A stretch of 62,201 nt of DNA from Gemmatimonadales bacterium (lineage in GTDB: Bacteria; Gemmatimonadota; Gemmatimonadetes; Palauibacterales; Palauibacteraceae), in NCBI GenBank assembly GCA_009840115.1, contig VXOJ01000008.1, forward strand, positions 1-62,201, written 5' to 3'. The notes under the pieces were generated by a model. It was given only the letters and a program-made list of their open reading frames with translations, ran no database searches and had not been told where the DNA came from. Both the position numbers and the translations under genes were made by a program. Below are positions 35,499 through 44,631 of this stretch, one piece after another; position 1 is the stretch's first letter; each line of letters opens with the position of its first letter.

Positions 35499-36470
35499 CT
35501 ACGGGTCGCCGCGTCCTCGGCCGAGTGGTTCCCCGTCGAGTCCGGCGCCCGCGCCGACCGTGAACCCGAGGTGCTCCAGCGCCGTGGCCGGAACATCGAC
35601 GATGTACTCCGGCCCGGAGCCGGCTGCCGCCCAACTCCGGGTCGCGGGTCCGCCGGCAAGGATGAAGATCGTCATCTCTTCCGGCGACTCTCCGCCGTGG
35701 CCGCCGTCTTCCCGCCGGCCGTGGTCCGTGCTGATCAGCACGAGCCAGTCCTCCTCCGCGTACGTGGGGCGGGTCCGCAGCGCCTCGAGCAACCAGCCGA
35801 CGTGGCGGTCCGAGAGGGAGATCGCGTCGCGGTACTCGATCCCGATCGATCCGTGCCGGTGGCTCGTCTCGTCGGGATTCCCGAGGTAGACGAACGCGGC
35901 ATCCGCGTCTCCCGTGGCCAGCTGTCGCGCCGCGCGTGCGGCGACCACGCTGTCCGCCTCCGCCCACCCGAGTTCGTACCCATCCACGGCGATCAGCGTG
36001 TCGATCGCGCCGGAGAGCGCGGGGCCGCCTCCTTCGAGCGTAGCGAGGGGCATCCAGTCGAGGGCCGCGAACGTGGCGAGGGCGGGACGCTCCCGCTCGG
36101 CAATCGTGAGAAAGTCCGGATACTCCGCGTACCGGCGTCCCTCGAAGCCGTTGTCCAGCACGCCGTGCTTCCCGGGCCAGACTCCGGTCAGCATCGAGGA
36201 CCATGCCGGCCCGCTCACCGAGGGGGTCGTCGTGCGCGCCGACGGGGTGTACCAGCCGCCGGCAGCAAGCGAGTCCATGACCGGTGTCGGCACCTCGGCC
36301 AGCACGTCCGGCCGAACCCCGTCGATCCCGATCACCAGCACCTTTGGAATCCCCCGGACCGGGATTGAATCGGCCTGCGGCCCGCAGGCACTCGCGGCAA
36401 GCAGGGCTGGAAGCACCGCGGCGAGTGCGGCGGTCGGACGGAGAATCGCGCGAAGCGTTCGGGGCACCAT
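35499..36470 (-). CDS. Alkaline-phosphatase-superfamily phosphodiesterase lipoprotein
   Basis: A 323-residue lipoprotein (lipobox ASAC) of the type I phosphodiesterase/nucleotide pyrophosphatase family. Two-metal site residues are seen in VLVIGIDGVRPD, the nucleophile Thr region TTTPSVSGPAWSSMLTG, NPDETSHRHG and STDHGRREDGGHGG. It would cleave phosphodiesters or phosphonates in the periplasm. ATG 36470 begins the signal peptide. It is the first gene of the minus-strand run and diverges from a lipoprotein gene 93 bp away. Confidence 0.88.
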   Translation of the reverse strand: MVPRTLRAILRPTAALAAVLPALLAASACGPQADSIPVRGIPKVLVIGIDGVRPDVLAEVPTPVMDSLAAGGWYTPSARTTTPSVSGPAWSSMLTGVWPGKHGVLDNGFEGRRYAEYPDFLTIAERERPALATFAALDWMPLATLEGGGPALSGAIDTLIAVDGYELGWAEADSVVAARAARQLATGDADAAFVYLGNPDETSHRHGSIGIEYRDAISLSDRHVGWLLEALRTRPTYAEEDWLVLISTDHGRREDGGHGGESPEEMTIFILAGGPATRSWAAAGSGPEYIVDVPATALEHLGFTVGAGAGLDGEPLGRGRGDP

Positions 36471-36563
36471 GCTCCCATGGTCGCCCGGACTCCGGACCCT
36501 CGGCAACCCGGGTGTGTACATTCCGCTGGCGCGCCGGACGCCTTCCGCGAAGATTGGAGAACC

Positions 36564-37049
36564 ATGAATCGAGCCACCCGCCGTGTCGTCCCGCTCCTCC
36601 CGCTCCTCCCGCTCGTGCTCGCGGGCTGCTCCACCGCGCCGGTCTCCTTCCAGGGCGTTGCGCCGCCTGGATTGGAAACCGCCTACCAGTGCGCGGTCGC
36701 GCAGTTGAACCTCATGGACTACACGATCGAGGACGGCAACCTCCAGGCCGGGTTCGTCCGGGGTCGCCGGCAGACATCCGGCGTCGTACAGGAACTCTTC
36801 ACCGGGGCCGCCCATCACGACGTCCTCACGGCGAGCGTGTTCGACAATCCGGCCACGGGCAACACGCACATACGCGTCGTCGCCTCGCGGGTCGCCGACC
36901 ACGACATCGGGCTCCTGCCCGGGCTCGACGACGACGAGGAACAGGGCGAGAACCGCCTCGGCCCATCCGACTCCGGCAAGGCGGACGCGCAGCGTCTGCT
37001 CACCAACTGCGGCGTGGTCGCGACAACCGGAGGACCGGCGCCGCAGTGA
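36564..37049 (+). CDS. Small lipoprotein, function unknown
   Basis: A 161-residue lipoprotein with a clear LAGC lipobox (residues 20-23), then a mixed alpha/beta domain (ETAYQCAVAQLNLMDYTIED, HIRVVASRVADHD) and an acidic DDDEEQGE loop. Two further cysteines (QCAV, NCGV) could form a disulfide. I do not recognise the family. GGAG lies 5 bp before ATG 36564. Its stop overlaps the start of the next gene as GTGA, suggesting a lipoprotein plus outer-membrane barrel pair. Confidence 0.75.
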   Translation: MNRATRRVVPLLPLLPLVLAGCSTAPVSFQGVAPPGLETAYQCAVAQLNLMDYTIEDGNLQAGFVRGRRQTSGVVQELFTGAAHHDVLTASVFDNPATGNTHIRVVASRVADHDIGLLPGLDDDEEQGENRLGPSDSGKADAQRLLTNCGVVATTGGPAPQ

Positions 37050-37750
37050 TCCGGTTCGCCGCACCCACAACTCTCGCCATCTGCCTCTCCCTGCTGGCCG
37101 CACGGCCGGCCGGCGCCCAGTCCGAGGTGTTGTTTCGGCTGGCACCCGAAGCGGGCTGGCTCTCGGGCGAACACTCCAAGCGCGTGACGGCGGGCGGCGG
37201 ATCGAGCGAGAGCGCGACGACGGCCTCGGGCGTCACGCTCGCCGCCAACCCTTCTCTCGGACTCCGCACGCGCGTTCTCGGCGGCCTGCTCGCGGGCATG
37301 GAGTTCGAGGGGGTGCTCGCTGGCGCGGGGAAGATCGAGGGGACGATCGAACCCACCCCGAACGGCGAGCCGCACGATGTATGGCCCGGCGAGTGGGACC
37401 TCCGAGACCGGTTCGGCCTCGGGGTGAACGTGCTCCTCGGACTCGATCCCGGAGGCGGCTCGACACACGGCTATGTGTTCGGCGGGATCCGCCGGATGTG
37501 GAGCGAGTTCGCGACGAGCGGCGTCAACCCGGAGACGGGTGAGGTCGGCGAGCGGCGCGAGCAGCGCGCCCGCTGGCCGTCATCCATCGGGATCGGTCTG
37601 ACGCTGAACCGCCGCTGGCTCGTGGACCTGCGCCTCGCCTACGCCCGGTCGCTCACCGAGTGGACGGTGGAGATCCCCGGCATCGTGCTCGACTACGGAT
37701 ACTCGGCGAGCGCCATCACGCTTTCCGTCGGGATCGGCCCGCCCCGCTAG
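37046..37750 (+). CDS. Putative outer-membrane beta-barrel protein
   Basis: A 234-residue protein with a signal peptide (cleavage after ARPAGAQ) and alternating beta strands such as LGLRTRVLGGLLAGMEFEGVL and WLVDLRLAYARSLTEWTVE. The pattern is of a small outer-membrane barrel; no known family is apparent. The GTG at 37046 overlaps the preceding lipoprotein stop, and the gene overlaps the convergent SulP gene stop by 4 bp. Function unknown. Confidence 0.72.
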   Translation: MIRFAAPTTLAICLSLLAARPAGAQSEVLFRLAPEAGWLSGEHSKRVTAGGGSSESATTASGVTLAANPSLGLRTRVLGGLLAGMEFEGVLAGAGKIEGTIEPTPNGEPHDVWPGEWDLRDRFGLGVNVLLGLDPGGGSTHGYVFGGIRRMWSEFATSGVNPETGEVGERREQRARWPSSIGIGLTLNRRWLVDLRLAYARSLTEWTVEIPGIVLDYGYSASAITLSVGIGPPR

Positions 37751-39393
37751 TTCAACAGTTCAAGCGCGACTTCGCGCGCCTCGTCCATCGTGTCGACGAC
37801 ATGGCCGTCGGGTAGCTCCGCGAGGATGTTGAGCGTGCGCAACGTTCTTTCGACGGAACCGGACACCGCCATCACGATCACCCGAGTGTGGCTCTTCTCG
37901 GCAACGCCGAGCAGTTGACGTATGACCATGGCGGCGCTGTCGTCGAGGTACTTCGCCTCGGAGAAGTCGAAGATGACGATTTCGTGGTCCTTGATGTCCT
38001 TCCCGATCACGTTCACCAGCTTGTGGGACGACGCGACGGTGAAGGCCCCCCTGAGCGCGACGAGGCCGACCCGGGCCGAGTATTCGTCCACCGTGTCCGC
38101 GCCTTCCGCGCCCTCGAAGAACACCCGGTCCAGCAGCGGCACGGAGAGCACGTTGTCGAGTTCGAGGCTCTCGATCTGCCGCGCGTGCGCCATTCCCGCG
38201 ACGATGAGGCCGATGGCCACGGCCGTCACGAGGTCGACGAACACCGTCAGGGCGAGCGTCAGTACCAGCACGAACAGGTGGTCGCGCCGAATGCGGTGAA
38301 GGTTGGCCAGGAGGGGCCAGTCGATGATGTCCCATCCGACCTTGATCAGGATGCCGGCGAGCACCGCATGAGGGATCGGTTCCAGGTACTGGCCGAGGCC
38401 CAGCAGAACTCCCAGCAGGAGGATCGAACGCAGGGCGCCGGACATCCGCGTGAGGCCGCCGGCGCGGATGTTGACGACCGTCCCCATCGTGGCCCCCGCT
38501 CCCGGCAACCCGCCGAACAGGCCCGCGATCGTGTTGCCGATGCCCTGGCCGACCAGTTCGCGGTTCGAGTCGTGCTGCGTGCCGGTCAGCGAGTCGGCCA
38601 CGAGCGACGTGAGGAGGCTGTCGACGGATCCCAGGAGGGCGAGGACGAGCGCCGGATGGAAGGCGCGGGCAAGGAAGCTCGCGGAGGGCAGACTCAGCTG
38701 CAGTTCCGGCAGACCGGTGGGGATCGCGCCGATGGTCGGCACATTGGTGAGCCAGAAAACGCCCAGGGCGGTCCCCGCGATCAGGGCGACGAGCGGGCCG
38801 GGGAGGAGCCGGGACAGCCTCTGCGGCCAGAAGATACTCACCGCGAGGGTCGCCGCGCCGATGATGAGGGCGCCGCCGTTCAGGTTCGCCAGGGCATCCG
38901 GGAGCGCCCGCACCGCGTCCATGGGACCGCCCGCCGCCGTGGGCGCACCGAGAAAGGGCAGAACCTGGATCAACATGACGATGATGCCGATCCCCGACAT
39001 GAACCCCGAGATCACGGCGTAAGGCGTGTACACGACGAACCGGCCCGTCCGCAACAGGCCGAGCGCGGTCTGCAGCAGCCCCGCCAGCACGACGACGGTG
39101 AAAGCTTCGCCAAGCGTCGAAGCATGCGTCGTCACGATGACCGCCATGGCGACGGTCATGGCCGGCGTGGGACCGGATATCTGGAATCGGTTGCCGCCGA
39201 ACACGGACGCGAAGAAACCGACCGCAATCGCCCCGTACAGGCCGGCGGCGGGCCCGAGCCCCGAGGCGACGCCGAAGGCCAGCGACACCGGCAGGGCGAT
39301 CACCGCCGACGTGATGCCGCCGAAGAGGTCCCCGCGCAGCGTAGGGAGATCGTATTTCAGACTTCGCTCCTTCCCGGCGGTCCGTCCCGGCAT
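37747..39393 (-). CDS. SulP-family anion transporter with STAS domain
   Basis: A 548-residue transporter. The membrane domain has the SulP signature AVIALPVSLAFGVASGLGPAAGLYGA and FQISGPTPAMTVAMAVI in its first helices; the C-terminal 100 residues are a STAS domain (EIVIFDFSEAKYLDDSAAMVI). SulP proteins carry sulfate, bicarbonate or other anions, and STAS domains regulate them. ATG 39393 is preferred because SulP proteins start shortly before the YDLPTLRGDLFGG segment; the extended upstream frame lacks similarity. Diverges from the NSS transporter gene. Confidence 0.87.
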   Translation of the reverse strand: MPGRTAGKERSLKYDLPTLRGDLFGGITSAVIALPVSLAFGVASGLGPAAGLYGAIAVGFFASVFGGNRFQISGPTPAMTVAMAVIVTTHASTLGEAFTVVVLAGLLQTALGLLRTGRFVVYTPYAVISGFMSGIGIIVMLIQVLPFLGAPTAAGGPMDAVRALPDALANLNGGALIIGAATLAVSIFWPQRLSRLLPGPLVALIAGTALGVFWLTNVPTIGAIPTGLPELQLSLPSASFLARAFHPALVLALLGSVDSLLTSLVADSLTGTQHDSNRELVGQGIGNTIAGLFGGLPGAGATMGTVVNIRAGGLTRMSGALRSILLLGVLLGLGQYLEPIPHAVLAGILIKVGWDIIDWPLLANLHRIRRDHLFVLVLTLALTVFVDLVTAVAIGLIVAGMAHARQIESLELDNVLSVPLLDRVFFEGAEGADTVDEYSARVGLVALRGAFTVASSHKLVNVIGKDIKDHEIVIFDFSEAKYLDDSAAMVIRQLLGVAEKSHTRVIVMAVSGSVERTLRTLNILAELPDGHVVDTMDEAREVALELLN

Positions 39394-39491
39394 CGCACAT
39401 CCGATCAGGGACACGTTACTCTGGGAACGCCTCCGAGGGCGAGCGACGACCGCCCTCGCTCGCGGCAGCGGCACCGACTCCAGGGACGGGA

Positions 39492-40841
39492 ATGAACGCA
39501 ACGCGCGAACGCTGGGGAAGCCCGCTGGGCTTCATCCTCGCCACCACCGGATTCTCGGTGGGACTCGGCAACATCTGGAGGTTCCCCTACCTCGCGGGCG
39601 AGAACGGGGGAGGCGCGTTTCTCCTCATCTACGTGCTGCTGGCGGTCCTGATCGGGATCCCGCTGTTCACGGCCGAAATCAGCCTCGGGCGGCGCGCGCA
39701 GACGACACCGCTGGCCGCGATGCGGAAGCTCGTCGGTCGAAGCCCCTTCCGCGCGATCGGCTGGCTCGGCGTGGGCGCCGCGTTCCTCATCATGTCCTAC
39801 TACCAGCTCATCATGGGCTGGATCGCGGCCTACTTCGTCCGCGCTTTTCGAGGGGGCTACGACGCCGGAAGCGTGCAGGCCGCGGCGGAGTCGTTCGCGG
39901 CCTTCACCGCGCGCCCGGGAGAGGTTCTCGCCTACACGGTCCCCGTGATGCTGCTGGCCGGGCTCATCATCACCCGCGGATTGCGGCGGGGGATCGAGCG
40001 CGCGGCACGACTTCTGATTCCCATCCTCTTCTTCTTCCTCATCGGACTCGGGATCGTTTCGCTGCAGTTCGACGGAGCCTGGGAAGGCGTCCGCTGGTAC
40101 CTCGCGCCCGATTTCTCGGCCATCGGTCCGGAGACGTGGCTCGCGGCGCTCGGGCAGGCCTTCTACTCCATCGGGGTCGGGATGATGGGCGCGTTCGTGT
40201 TCGGGAGCTTTCTGCATCCGCGCCGGAGCGACGTCCCCGGGAGCGCCGCTTCCATCGTGGCCTGCGACACGCTCGCCGCGGTCCTCGCCGGGTTCGTCAT
40301 GTTCCCCGCCCTGTTCGCCTTCGGCATGGAGCCGGACCAGGGCGCGGGTCTCCTCTTCATCACGATGGCGGGGCTCTTCGGCCGTCTGCCGGCGGGTGAA
40401 GTGGCCGCGGCGTTCTTCTTCTTCTTCGTGTTCATCGCGGGACTCACGTCGTGTCTCGCGCTGCTCGAAGCCCTCACGGCGAGCGCCATGGACTCGTTCG
40501 GCTGGAGTCGTCGGCGATCGCTGTGGACGGCGCTCGCGGTCCTCCTCCTCGCGGGGGTCCCGCTTGCCCTCGGCGGCGGGCCGTGGGCCGCAGTGCAGGT
40601 CGGCGGGCGCGGCCTGTTCGAACTCGCCGACTACGTGTCGGGGAACATCCTCCTCACGGTGAGCGGGCTCGCGATCTCTCTCTACGTCGCCCTCGCGTGG
40701 GGGTTCGAACGGTTCCGCGCGGAGACCAACCAGGGGGCAGGGCGCTTCCGGATCACCGCCGCCTGGGGTCCGGTGATGCGCTTCGTCGTGCCGGTCGCCG
40801 TGGGGCTCGTCGTCCTCGCCGGACTCGGCCTCCTGGGCTAG
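39492..40841 (+). CDS. Sodium-dependent transporter (NSS/SNF family)
   Basis: A 449-residue, roughly 11-helix neurotransmitter:sodium symporter homologue. Helix 1 carries the sodium-site signature GFSVGLGNIWRFPYLAGENG, and the unwound helix-6 region is around GQAFYSIGVGMMGAFVFGS. Bacterial members (LeuT, TnaT-like) import amino acids with sodium. ATG 39492 follows a GGGACGGGA stretch. It fits the amino-acid scavenging theme of the region. Converges with pdxH, with no gap. Confidence 0.9.
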   Translation: MNATRERWGSPLGFILATTGFSVGLGNIWRFPYLAGENGGGAFLLIYVLLAVLIGIPLFTAEISLGRRAQTTPLAAMRKLVGRSPFRAIGWLGVGAAFLIMSYYQLIMGWIAAYFVRAFRGGYDAGSVQAAAESFAAFTARPGEVLAYTVPVMLLAGLIITRGLRRGIERAARLLIPILFFFLIGLGIVSLQFDGAWEGVRWYLAPDFSAIGPETWLAALGQAFYSIGVGMMGAFVFGSFLHPRRSDVPGSAASIVACDTLAAVLAGFVMFPALFAFGMEPDQGAGLLFITMAGLFGRLPAGEVAAAFFFFFVFIAGLTSCLALLEALTASAMDSFGWSRRRSLWTALAVLLLAGVPLALGGGPWAAVQVGGRGLFELADYVSGNILLTVSGLAISLYVALAWGFERFRAETNQGAGRFRITAAWGPVMRFVVPVAVGLVVLAGLGLLG

Positions 40842-41519
40842 TCAGGGCTGGAGTCGGGTGATCTTCCAGCTTCCGTCGTGCGGTCTGTGGCGCGGCGTGT
40901 ATTCGAGACGGTCGTGCAGCCGGTTGGCGCGGCCCTGCCAGAACTCGATCCGGTCGGGAACGAGGATGTAGCCGCCCCAGAAGTCGGGGAGCGGCACGTC
41001 CCTTCCCTCGAACCGGGCTTCCGCCTCCGCCACCCGAGCTTCGAGCCCGGCCCGATCGGCGATCGGTCGGCTCTGCGCGGAAGCCCACGCGCCGATCTGG
41101 CTCCCGCGGTCGCGCGTGGCGAAGTAGGCCGCCGAGTCTTCCGCCGAGAGGCGCTCGACACACCCTTCGACCCGCACCTGACGCTCGAGCACCGACCAGT
41201 GGAAGCAGAGCGAGGCCTGCGGATTATCGTCCAGTTCCACGGCTTTGTGGCTGCCGTAGTTGGTGAAGAAGCGGAAGCCGTCGGGGCCGACGCCCTTCAG
41301 GAGGACCATCCGCACCGAAGGCCGCCCGTCGCCGGTCGCGGTGGCGAGCGCCATCGACTCGGGCAGGAGCAACCCCGAGGCCTCGGCATCCCGGAGCCAG
41401 TCGCGGAACAGATCGAAGGGGTCGGCCGCCGCCTCGAGGACCGGCAGCCCGCGCGTGACTCCGCTGGTGAGCGTGCGGATCGCCCGCAGGTGGGCGCGAA
41501 GGTCGTCGAATTTGCTCAT
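40842..41519 (-). CDS. pdxH: Pyridoxine/pyridoxamine 5'-phosphate oxidase
   Basis: A 225-residue FMN-dependent oxidase making pyridoxal 5'-phosphate. Signatures: MALATATGDGRPSVRMVLLKG and FRFFTNYGSHKAVELDDNP for FMN and phosphate binding, QVRVEGCVERLS, SQIGAWASAQSRPI, and the C-terminal FWQGRANRLHDRLEY motif of the family. Complete and of typical length. Its ATG overlaps the stop of the Big2/LRR lipoprotein gene as ATGA, an odd pairing for a vitamin B6 enzyme. Confidence 0.95.
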   Translation of the reverse strand: MSKFDDLRAHLRAIRTLTSGVTRGLPVLEAAADPFDLFRDWLRDAEASGLLLPESMALATATGDGRPSVRMVLLKGVGPDGFRFFTNYGSHKAVELDDNPQASLCFHWSVLERQVRVEGCVERLSAEDSAAYFATRDRGSQIGAWASAQSRPIADRAGLEARVAEAEARFEGRDVPLPDFWGGYILVPDRIEFWQGRANRLHDRLEYTPRHRPHDGSWKITRLQP

Positions 41520-43225
41520 TGCGAGCACTCGCCTCCACCATCGTAGCGGGGAATGTTTCGGAGCCAGTTCTGGAATTCGGCGTTGGGGGGAGAACACAAG
41601 CCGGTGAGGATCCAGTTGAACGTGGTGAGTCGCAGATTCACGAGTTCCTGCGGAAGCGGCCCCCGCAAATCCGCGTTGGTGAAGAGGTACAGGTGCCGGA
41701 GCGCGGACAGCCTTCCAAGCTCGGAGGGTACGGCCCCGGACAACTCGTTTACCTGAAGTCCGAGAAACTCGACGGCCGAGAGGTTGCCCAACTCGGGCGG
41801 AATCGGGCCCGTCAACGCATTACAGCACAGGGACAACCGAGCCAGGTGACGCAGTCTCCCCAGACTGGGCGGGATCGGCCCGGACAGCTGATTCATGTGG
41901 AGCTTCGGGTCGCGGAGATTGGAGAGGTCTCCGAACGCCGAAGGAATGGCGCCGGTGATTCGATTGCCGGCGAGCGAGAGAACCTCGAGACCGGCGAGGT
42001 TGTCCAGATCCGGTGGAATGGGGCCGCTCAGGTCGTTCTGCTCGATGTCGAGAACCGTGAGGTTCCGCAGGCTCGTGAGTTCCGCCGGCATCGGTCCGGT
42101 CAGGCTGTTGAAGGCGAGGTCCAGCACCTCGAGATCGGTCAGTTGGGCAAGTTCGGGCGGCACCGGCCCCGTCAGCCGGTTCCGGCCCCCGAACAGATCG
42201 TTCGAGAGATCGAGTACTCTCAGGCCGGTGAGGCCGGACAGCTCGACCGGGACCGGGCCCGTGAGCGCGTTCACCGCGAGGCCGAGTTCTTCGAGCTCCG
42301 TGAACTCCGCCAGATATGCCGGGATCTCACCGGTCAACTGGTTGTATGACAGATTGAGACGCCGAAGACTCGTGAGGTGCGCGAGTTCCTCCGGCAAGCG
42401 GCCTTGCAGCCCGAGGCCCGAAAGCTCCAGTCCGGTTACCCGGCCGTCCGCATCGGCGGTCACGCCATGCCATTGGCCGGTCGGCGCGTCCGTCAGCCAG
42501 TTGTCGCTTCTCGTCCACCCCGAGCCTCCGGTGGCGTTGTACAGCGCCACCAGGGCAAATCTGTCGGACACGTTCACAACGATCCGCGCGGTCGCGGTGA
42601 GACCGGTTCCGGACGCCTGCACGGATATCGCCACCGATCCCGGTGCCACCGCGGTCACCAGGCCGGCGGCGCTTACCGTAGCCACCGACTCGTCATCGGA
42701 GAGCCACGAGAAGTCGACCCCGGCAACCGGGTGTTCGTTCGCGTCCAGGGCCTGCGCGGTCAGCTGGAGCGTTTCCAGCGCGTCGACCGAGGCCTGGTCG
42801 GGTGACACCGTCAGCGCGGTGACCGCCTGCGAAACCGTGATGGCGGCGCCTCCGGAGGCGCCGCCGCCCTGCACGGTGGCCGTGATGTTCGTGGCTCCGT
42901 TGCCTACCGCCGTGACCAGCCCGGCGGGATCGACCGTCACGATTCCGCCGTCGCTGCTCGCCCAGTTCACGCCGATGCCGGACATGACCGTGCCGGTCTG
43001 ATCGCGAACGGTCGCCGTCAGTTGCACCGTCTGTCCCAATGCGGCCAGCACCGCGGACGAGGGGGTGATCGCCAGCGTGGTGGGTACGGGCGTTCCCGGC
43101 GGTGCGGTTCCGGCTTCGCCGTCTCCGCACCCCAGAGCCAGCAGCGGAGCGAGGAGCAGGACCCGCCAACGGTGAGGATGCGGCGCTCGCGCCCTGGGTT
43201 GTGTGCGGTGTCGAAAACGTGCCAT
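41516..43225 (-). CDS. Surface lipoprotein with two Big2 domains and plant-type leucine-rich repeats
   Basis: A 569-residue lipoprotein (lipobox LALGC). Two Big2 Ig-like domains come first (about residues 40-205; VNWASSDGGIVTVDPAGLVTA and SWLSDDESVATVSAAGLVTA are partial matching cores), then a capping segment ALVALYNATGGSGWTRSDNW and about nine leucine-rich repeats of 23-25 residues with the NxLTGPIPPELGxL consensus. This repeat type is the one found in plant receptor kinases and scattered in bacteria. It probably mediates surface adhesion or host interaction. ATG 43225 is the start that gives a signal peptide; the longer upstream frame is non-coding. Confidence 0.85.
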   Translation of the reverse strand: MARFRHRTQPRARAPHPHRWRVLLLAPLLALGCGDGEAGTAPPGTPVPTTLAITPSSAVLAALGQTVQLTATVRDQTGTVMSGIGVNWASSDGGIVTVDPAGLVTAVGNGATNITATVQGGGASGGAAITVSQAVTALTVSPDQASVDALETLQLTAQALDANEHPVAGVDFSWLSDDESVATVSAAGLVTAVAPGSVAISVQASGTGLTATARIVVNVSDRFALVALYNATGGSGWTRSDNWLTDAPTGQWHGVTADADGRVTGLELSGLGLQGRLPEELAHLTSLRRLNLSYNQLTGEIPAYLAEFTELEELGLAVNALTGPVPVELSGLTGLRVLDLSNDLFGGRNRLTGPVPPELAQLTDLEVLDLAFNSLTGPMPAELTSLRNLTVLDIEQNDLSGPIPPDLDNLAGLEVLSLAGNRITGAIPSAFGDLSNLRDPKLHMNQLSGPIPPSLGRLRHLARLSLCCNALTGPIPPELGNLSAVEFLGLQVNELSGAVPSELGRLSALRHLYLFTNADLRGPLPQELVNLRLTTFNWILTGLCSPPNAEFQNWLRNIPRYDGGGECSQ

Positions 43226-43362
43226 CGCTCGTCCAGCCCCGTATGGTCGACCACCATGGGCGACGCGCACCACGATGCGGTCGCCGCCGCGCGGCTGCAA
43301 TCGCTCATTCAGTGCTCGGAGAGCACCCTTCCGGGCGGTGCCCGGAGTGACGTCCGGGGGCG

Positions 43363-44631
43363 TCAGGCGAGGCGAGCGGGGTCGAAGGGCGCGAGCTCGA
43401 TGTCCGAGCGTCCATCGAGCATGAGTTGCGCGAGCGCGTGGCCGGTCGAAGGAGCCAGCGTGACCCCGAGCATCTGGTGTCCCGTGGCGACGTACACGTT
43501 GGGGAGATCGGGCAGCTGGCCGACGGCCGGGAGGCCGTCCGGCGTCACGGGCCGCATTCCGACCCAGTCGGCGCGTTCCGTGCCTTCCAGCGCCCCGGGC
43601 AGGTAGCGCCGCGCGGCCCGCTCGAGGATCGCGATGCGGCGCCGGTCGAGGCGCAGGTTGATGCCGGAGAACTCCATCGTCCCGATCGTGCGCACCGCCC
43701 CGCGAAACGGCGTGAAGCCGATCCGCGCCGGAGTCACGTGCAGGGGCTGCGAGAGCCGGACCCGCGCGTTCCCGACGGTGATGCTGTAACCCTTTCCCGC
43801 CTGCACGGGGAGCTTCGCCCCCAGGGGCTCCGCCAGGACGGAGGTCTCGGCTCCCGCGGCAAGCACGAAGGCATCCGCGCCGATCCGCGCCGGCCGCCCG
43901 TGGGCTGCGGAGCCGCTTCGGGCGGCCCAGGCGATGGCCGCCCGGACGCGGTCGCCCTTCCTCGTGAAGCCGACGACACGTTCTCCCGTCCTGATCTCGA
44001 CGCCGCGCGCCTCCAGACTCGCGGCAAGCTCGGCGCACAGCGACTCCGGGCGCACGTGCGCATCGTCGCGCACCCGCAGACCGATCAGGCCGCCCCGCAG
44101 ATCCGGCTCCGCCTCCGCGAGGGCGTCGCGGTCGAGGACCTCCACGGGCCCCACGCGTTCCTCTCCCAGCCTCGCCAGCAACGCCTGGGTCTGTCCGAGC
44201 TCGCGCTCATCGTCGTAGGCGAGAATGGTCCCGCTCTCGGCCCGCTCGAAGGCCATACCCTCTTCGGCGAGACCACGGTACAGCCGATCCGTCGCGGCGT
44301 TCAGCGCCGCGAGCGCGGTGACGCCCGCCCGGTAGCTCTCGGCGTTGCAGTGACGGCGAAAGGCCCACAGCCAGCCCATGAGTCGGGGTATCGCCGATGG
44401 CTTGATGTAGAGCGGGCTGTCCGAGCGGAGCATCCAGCGGAGCGAGGTCAGCGTCAGCCCCGGGGCCGGCAGCGGGCGGGAGATCGACGGACAGACCCAC
44501 CCGCCGTTTCCCTTCGAACACCCGCCGCCGACCGCGTCCCGCTCCAGGAGGACGACCTCGGCCCCGCGACGCTCGAGGTAGTGCGCCGCGCACAGCCCGA
44601 TGACGCCGCCGCCGATGACCGCGACTCTCAC
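43363..44631 (-). CDS. FAD-dependent D-amino-acid oxidoreductase (DadA-like)
   Basis: A 422-residue DAO-family flavoprotein. The Rossmann signature is VAVIGGGVIGLCAAHYLERRG, followed by SKGNGGWVCPS as in DadA, and a late GMRPVTPDGLPAVGQ and ATGHQMLGVTLAPSTG. The family oxidises D-amino acids to 2-oxo acids; D-hydroxyproline dehydrogenases look similar, which would fit a hydroxyproline link with the aconitase X genes 30 kb away, but that is speculative. The ATG overlaps the ECF sigma stop as ATGA. Confidence 0.85.
   Translation of the reverse strand: MRVAVIGGGVIGLCAAHYLERRGAEVVLLERDAVGGGCSKGNGGWVCPSISRPLPAPGLTLTSLRWMLRSDSPLYIKPSAIPRLMGWLWAFRRHCNAESYRAGVTALAALNAATDRLYRGLAEEGMAFERAESGTILAYDDERELGQTQALLARLGEERVGPVEVLDRDALAEAEPDLRGGLIGLRVRDDAHVRPESLCAELAASLEARGVEIRTGERVVGFTRKGDRVRAAIAWAARSGSAAHGRPARIGADAFVLAAGAETSVLAEPLGAKLPVQAGKGYSITVGNARVRLSQPLHVTPARIGFTPFRGAVRTIGTMEFSGINLRLDRRRIAILERAARRYLPGALEGTERADWVGMRPVTPDGLPAVGQLPDLPNVYVATGHQMLGVTLAPSTGHALAQLMLDGRSDIELAPFDPARLA

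Noticed and set aside
37888..39495. 535-codon plus-strand frame
   Set aside because: Antisense to the SulP transporter, which has clear membrane and STAS motifs.
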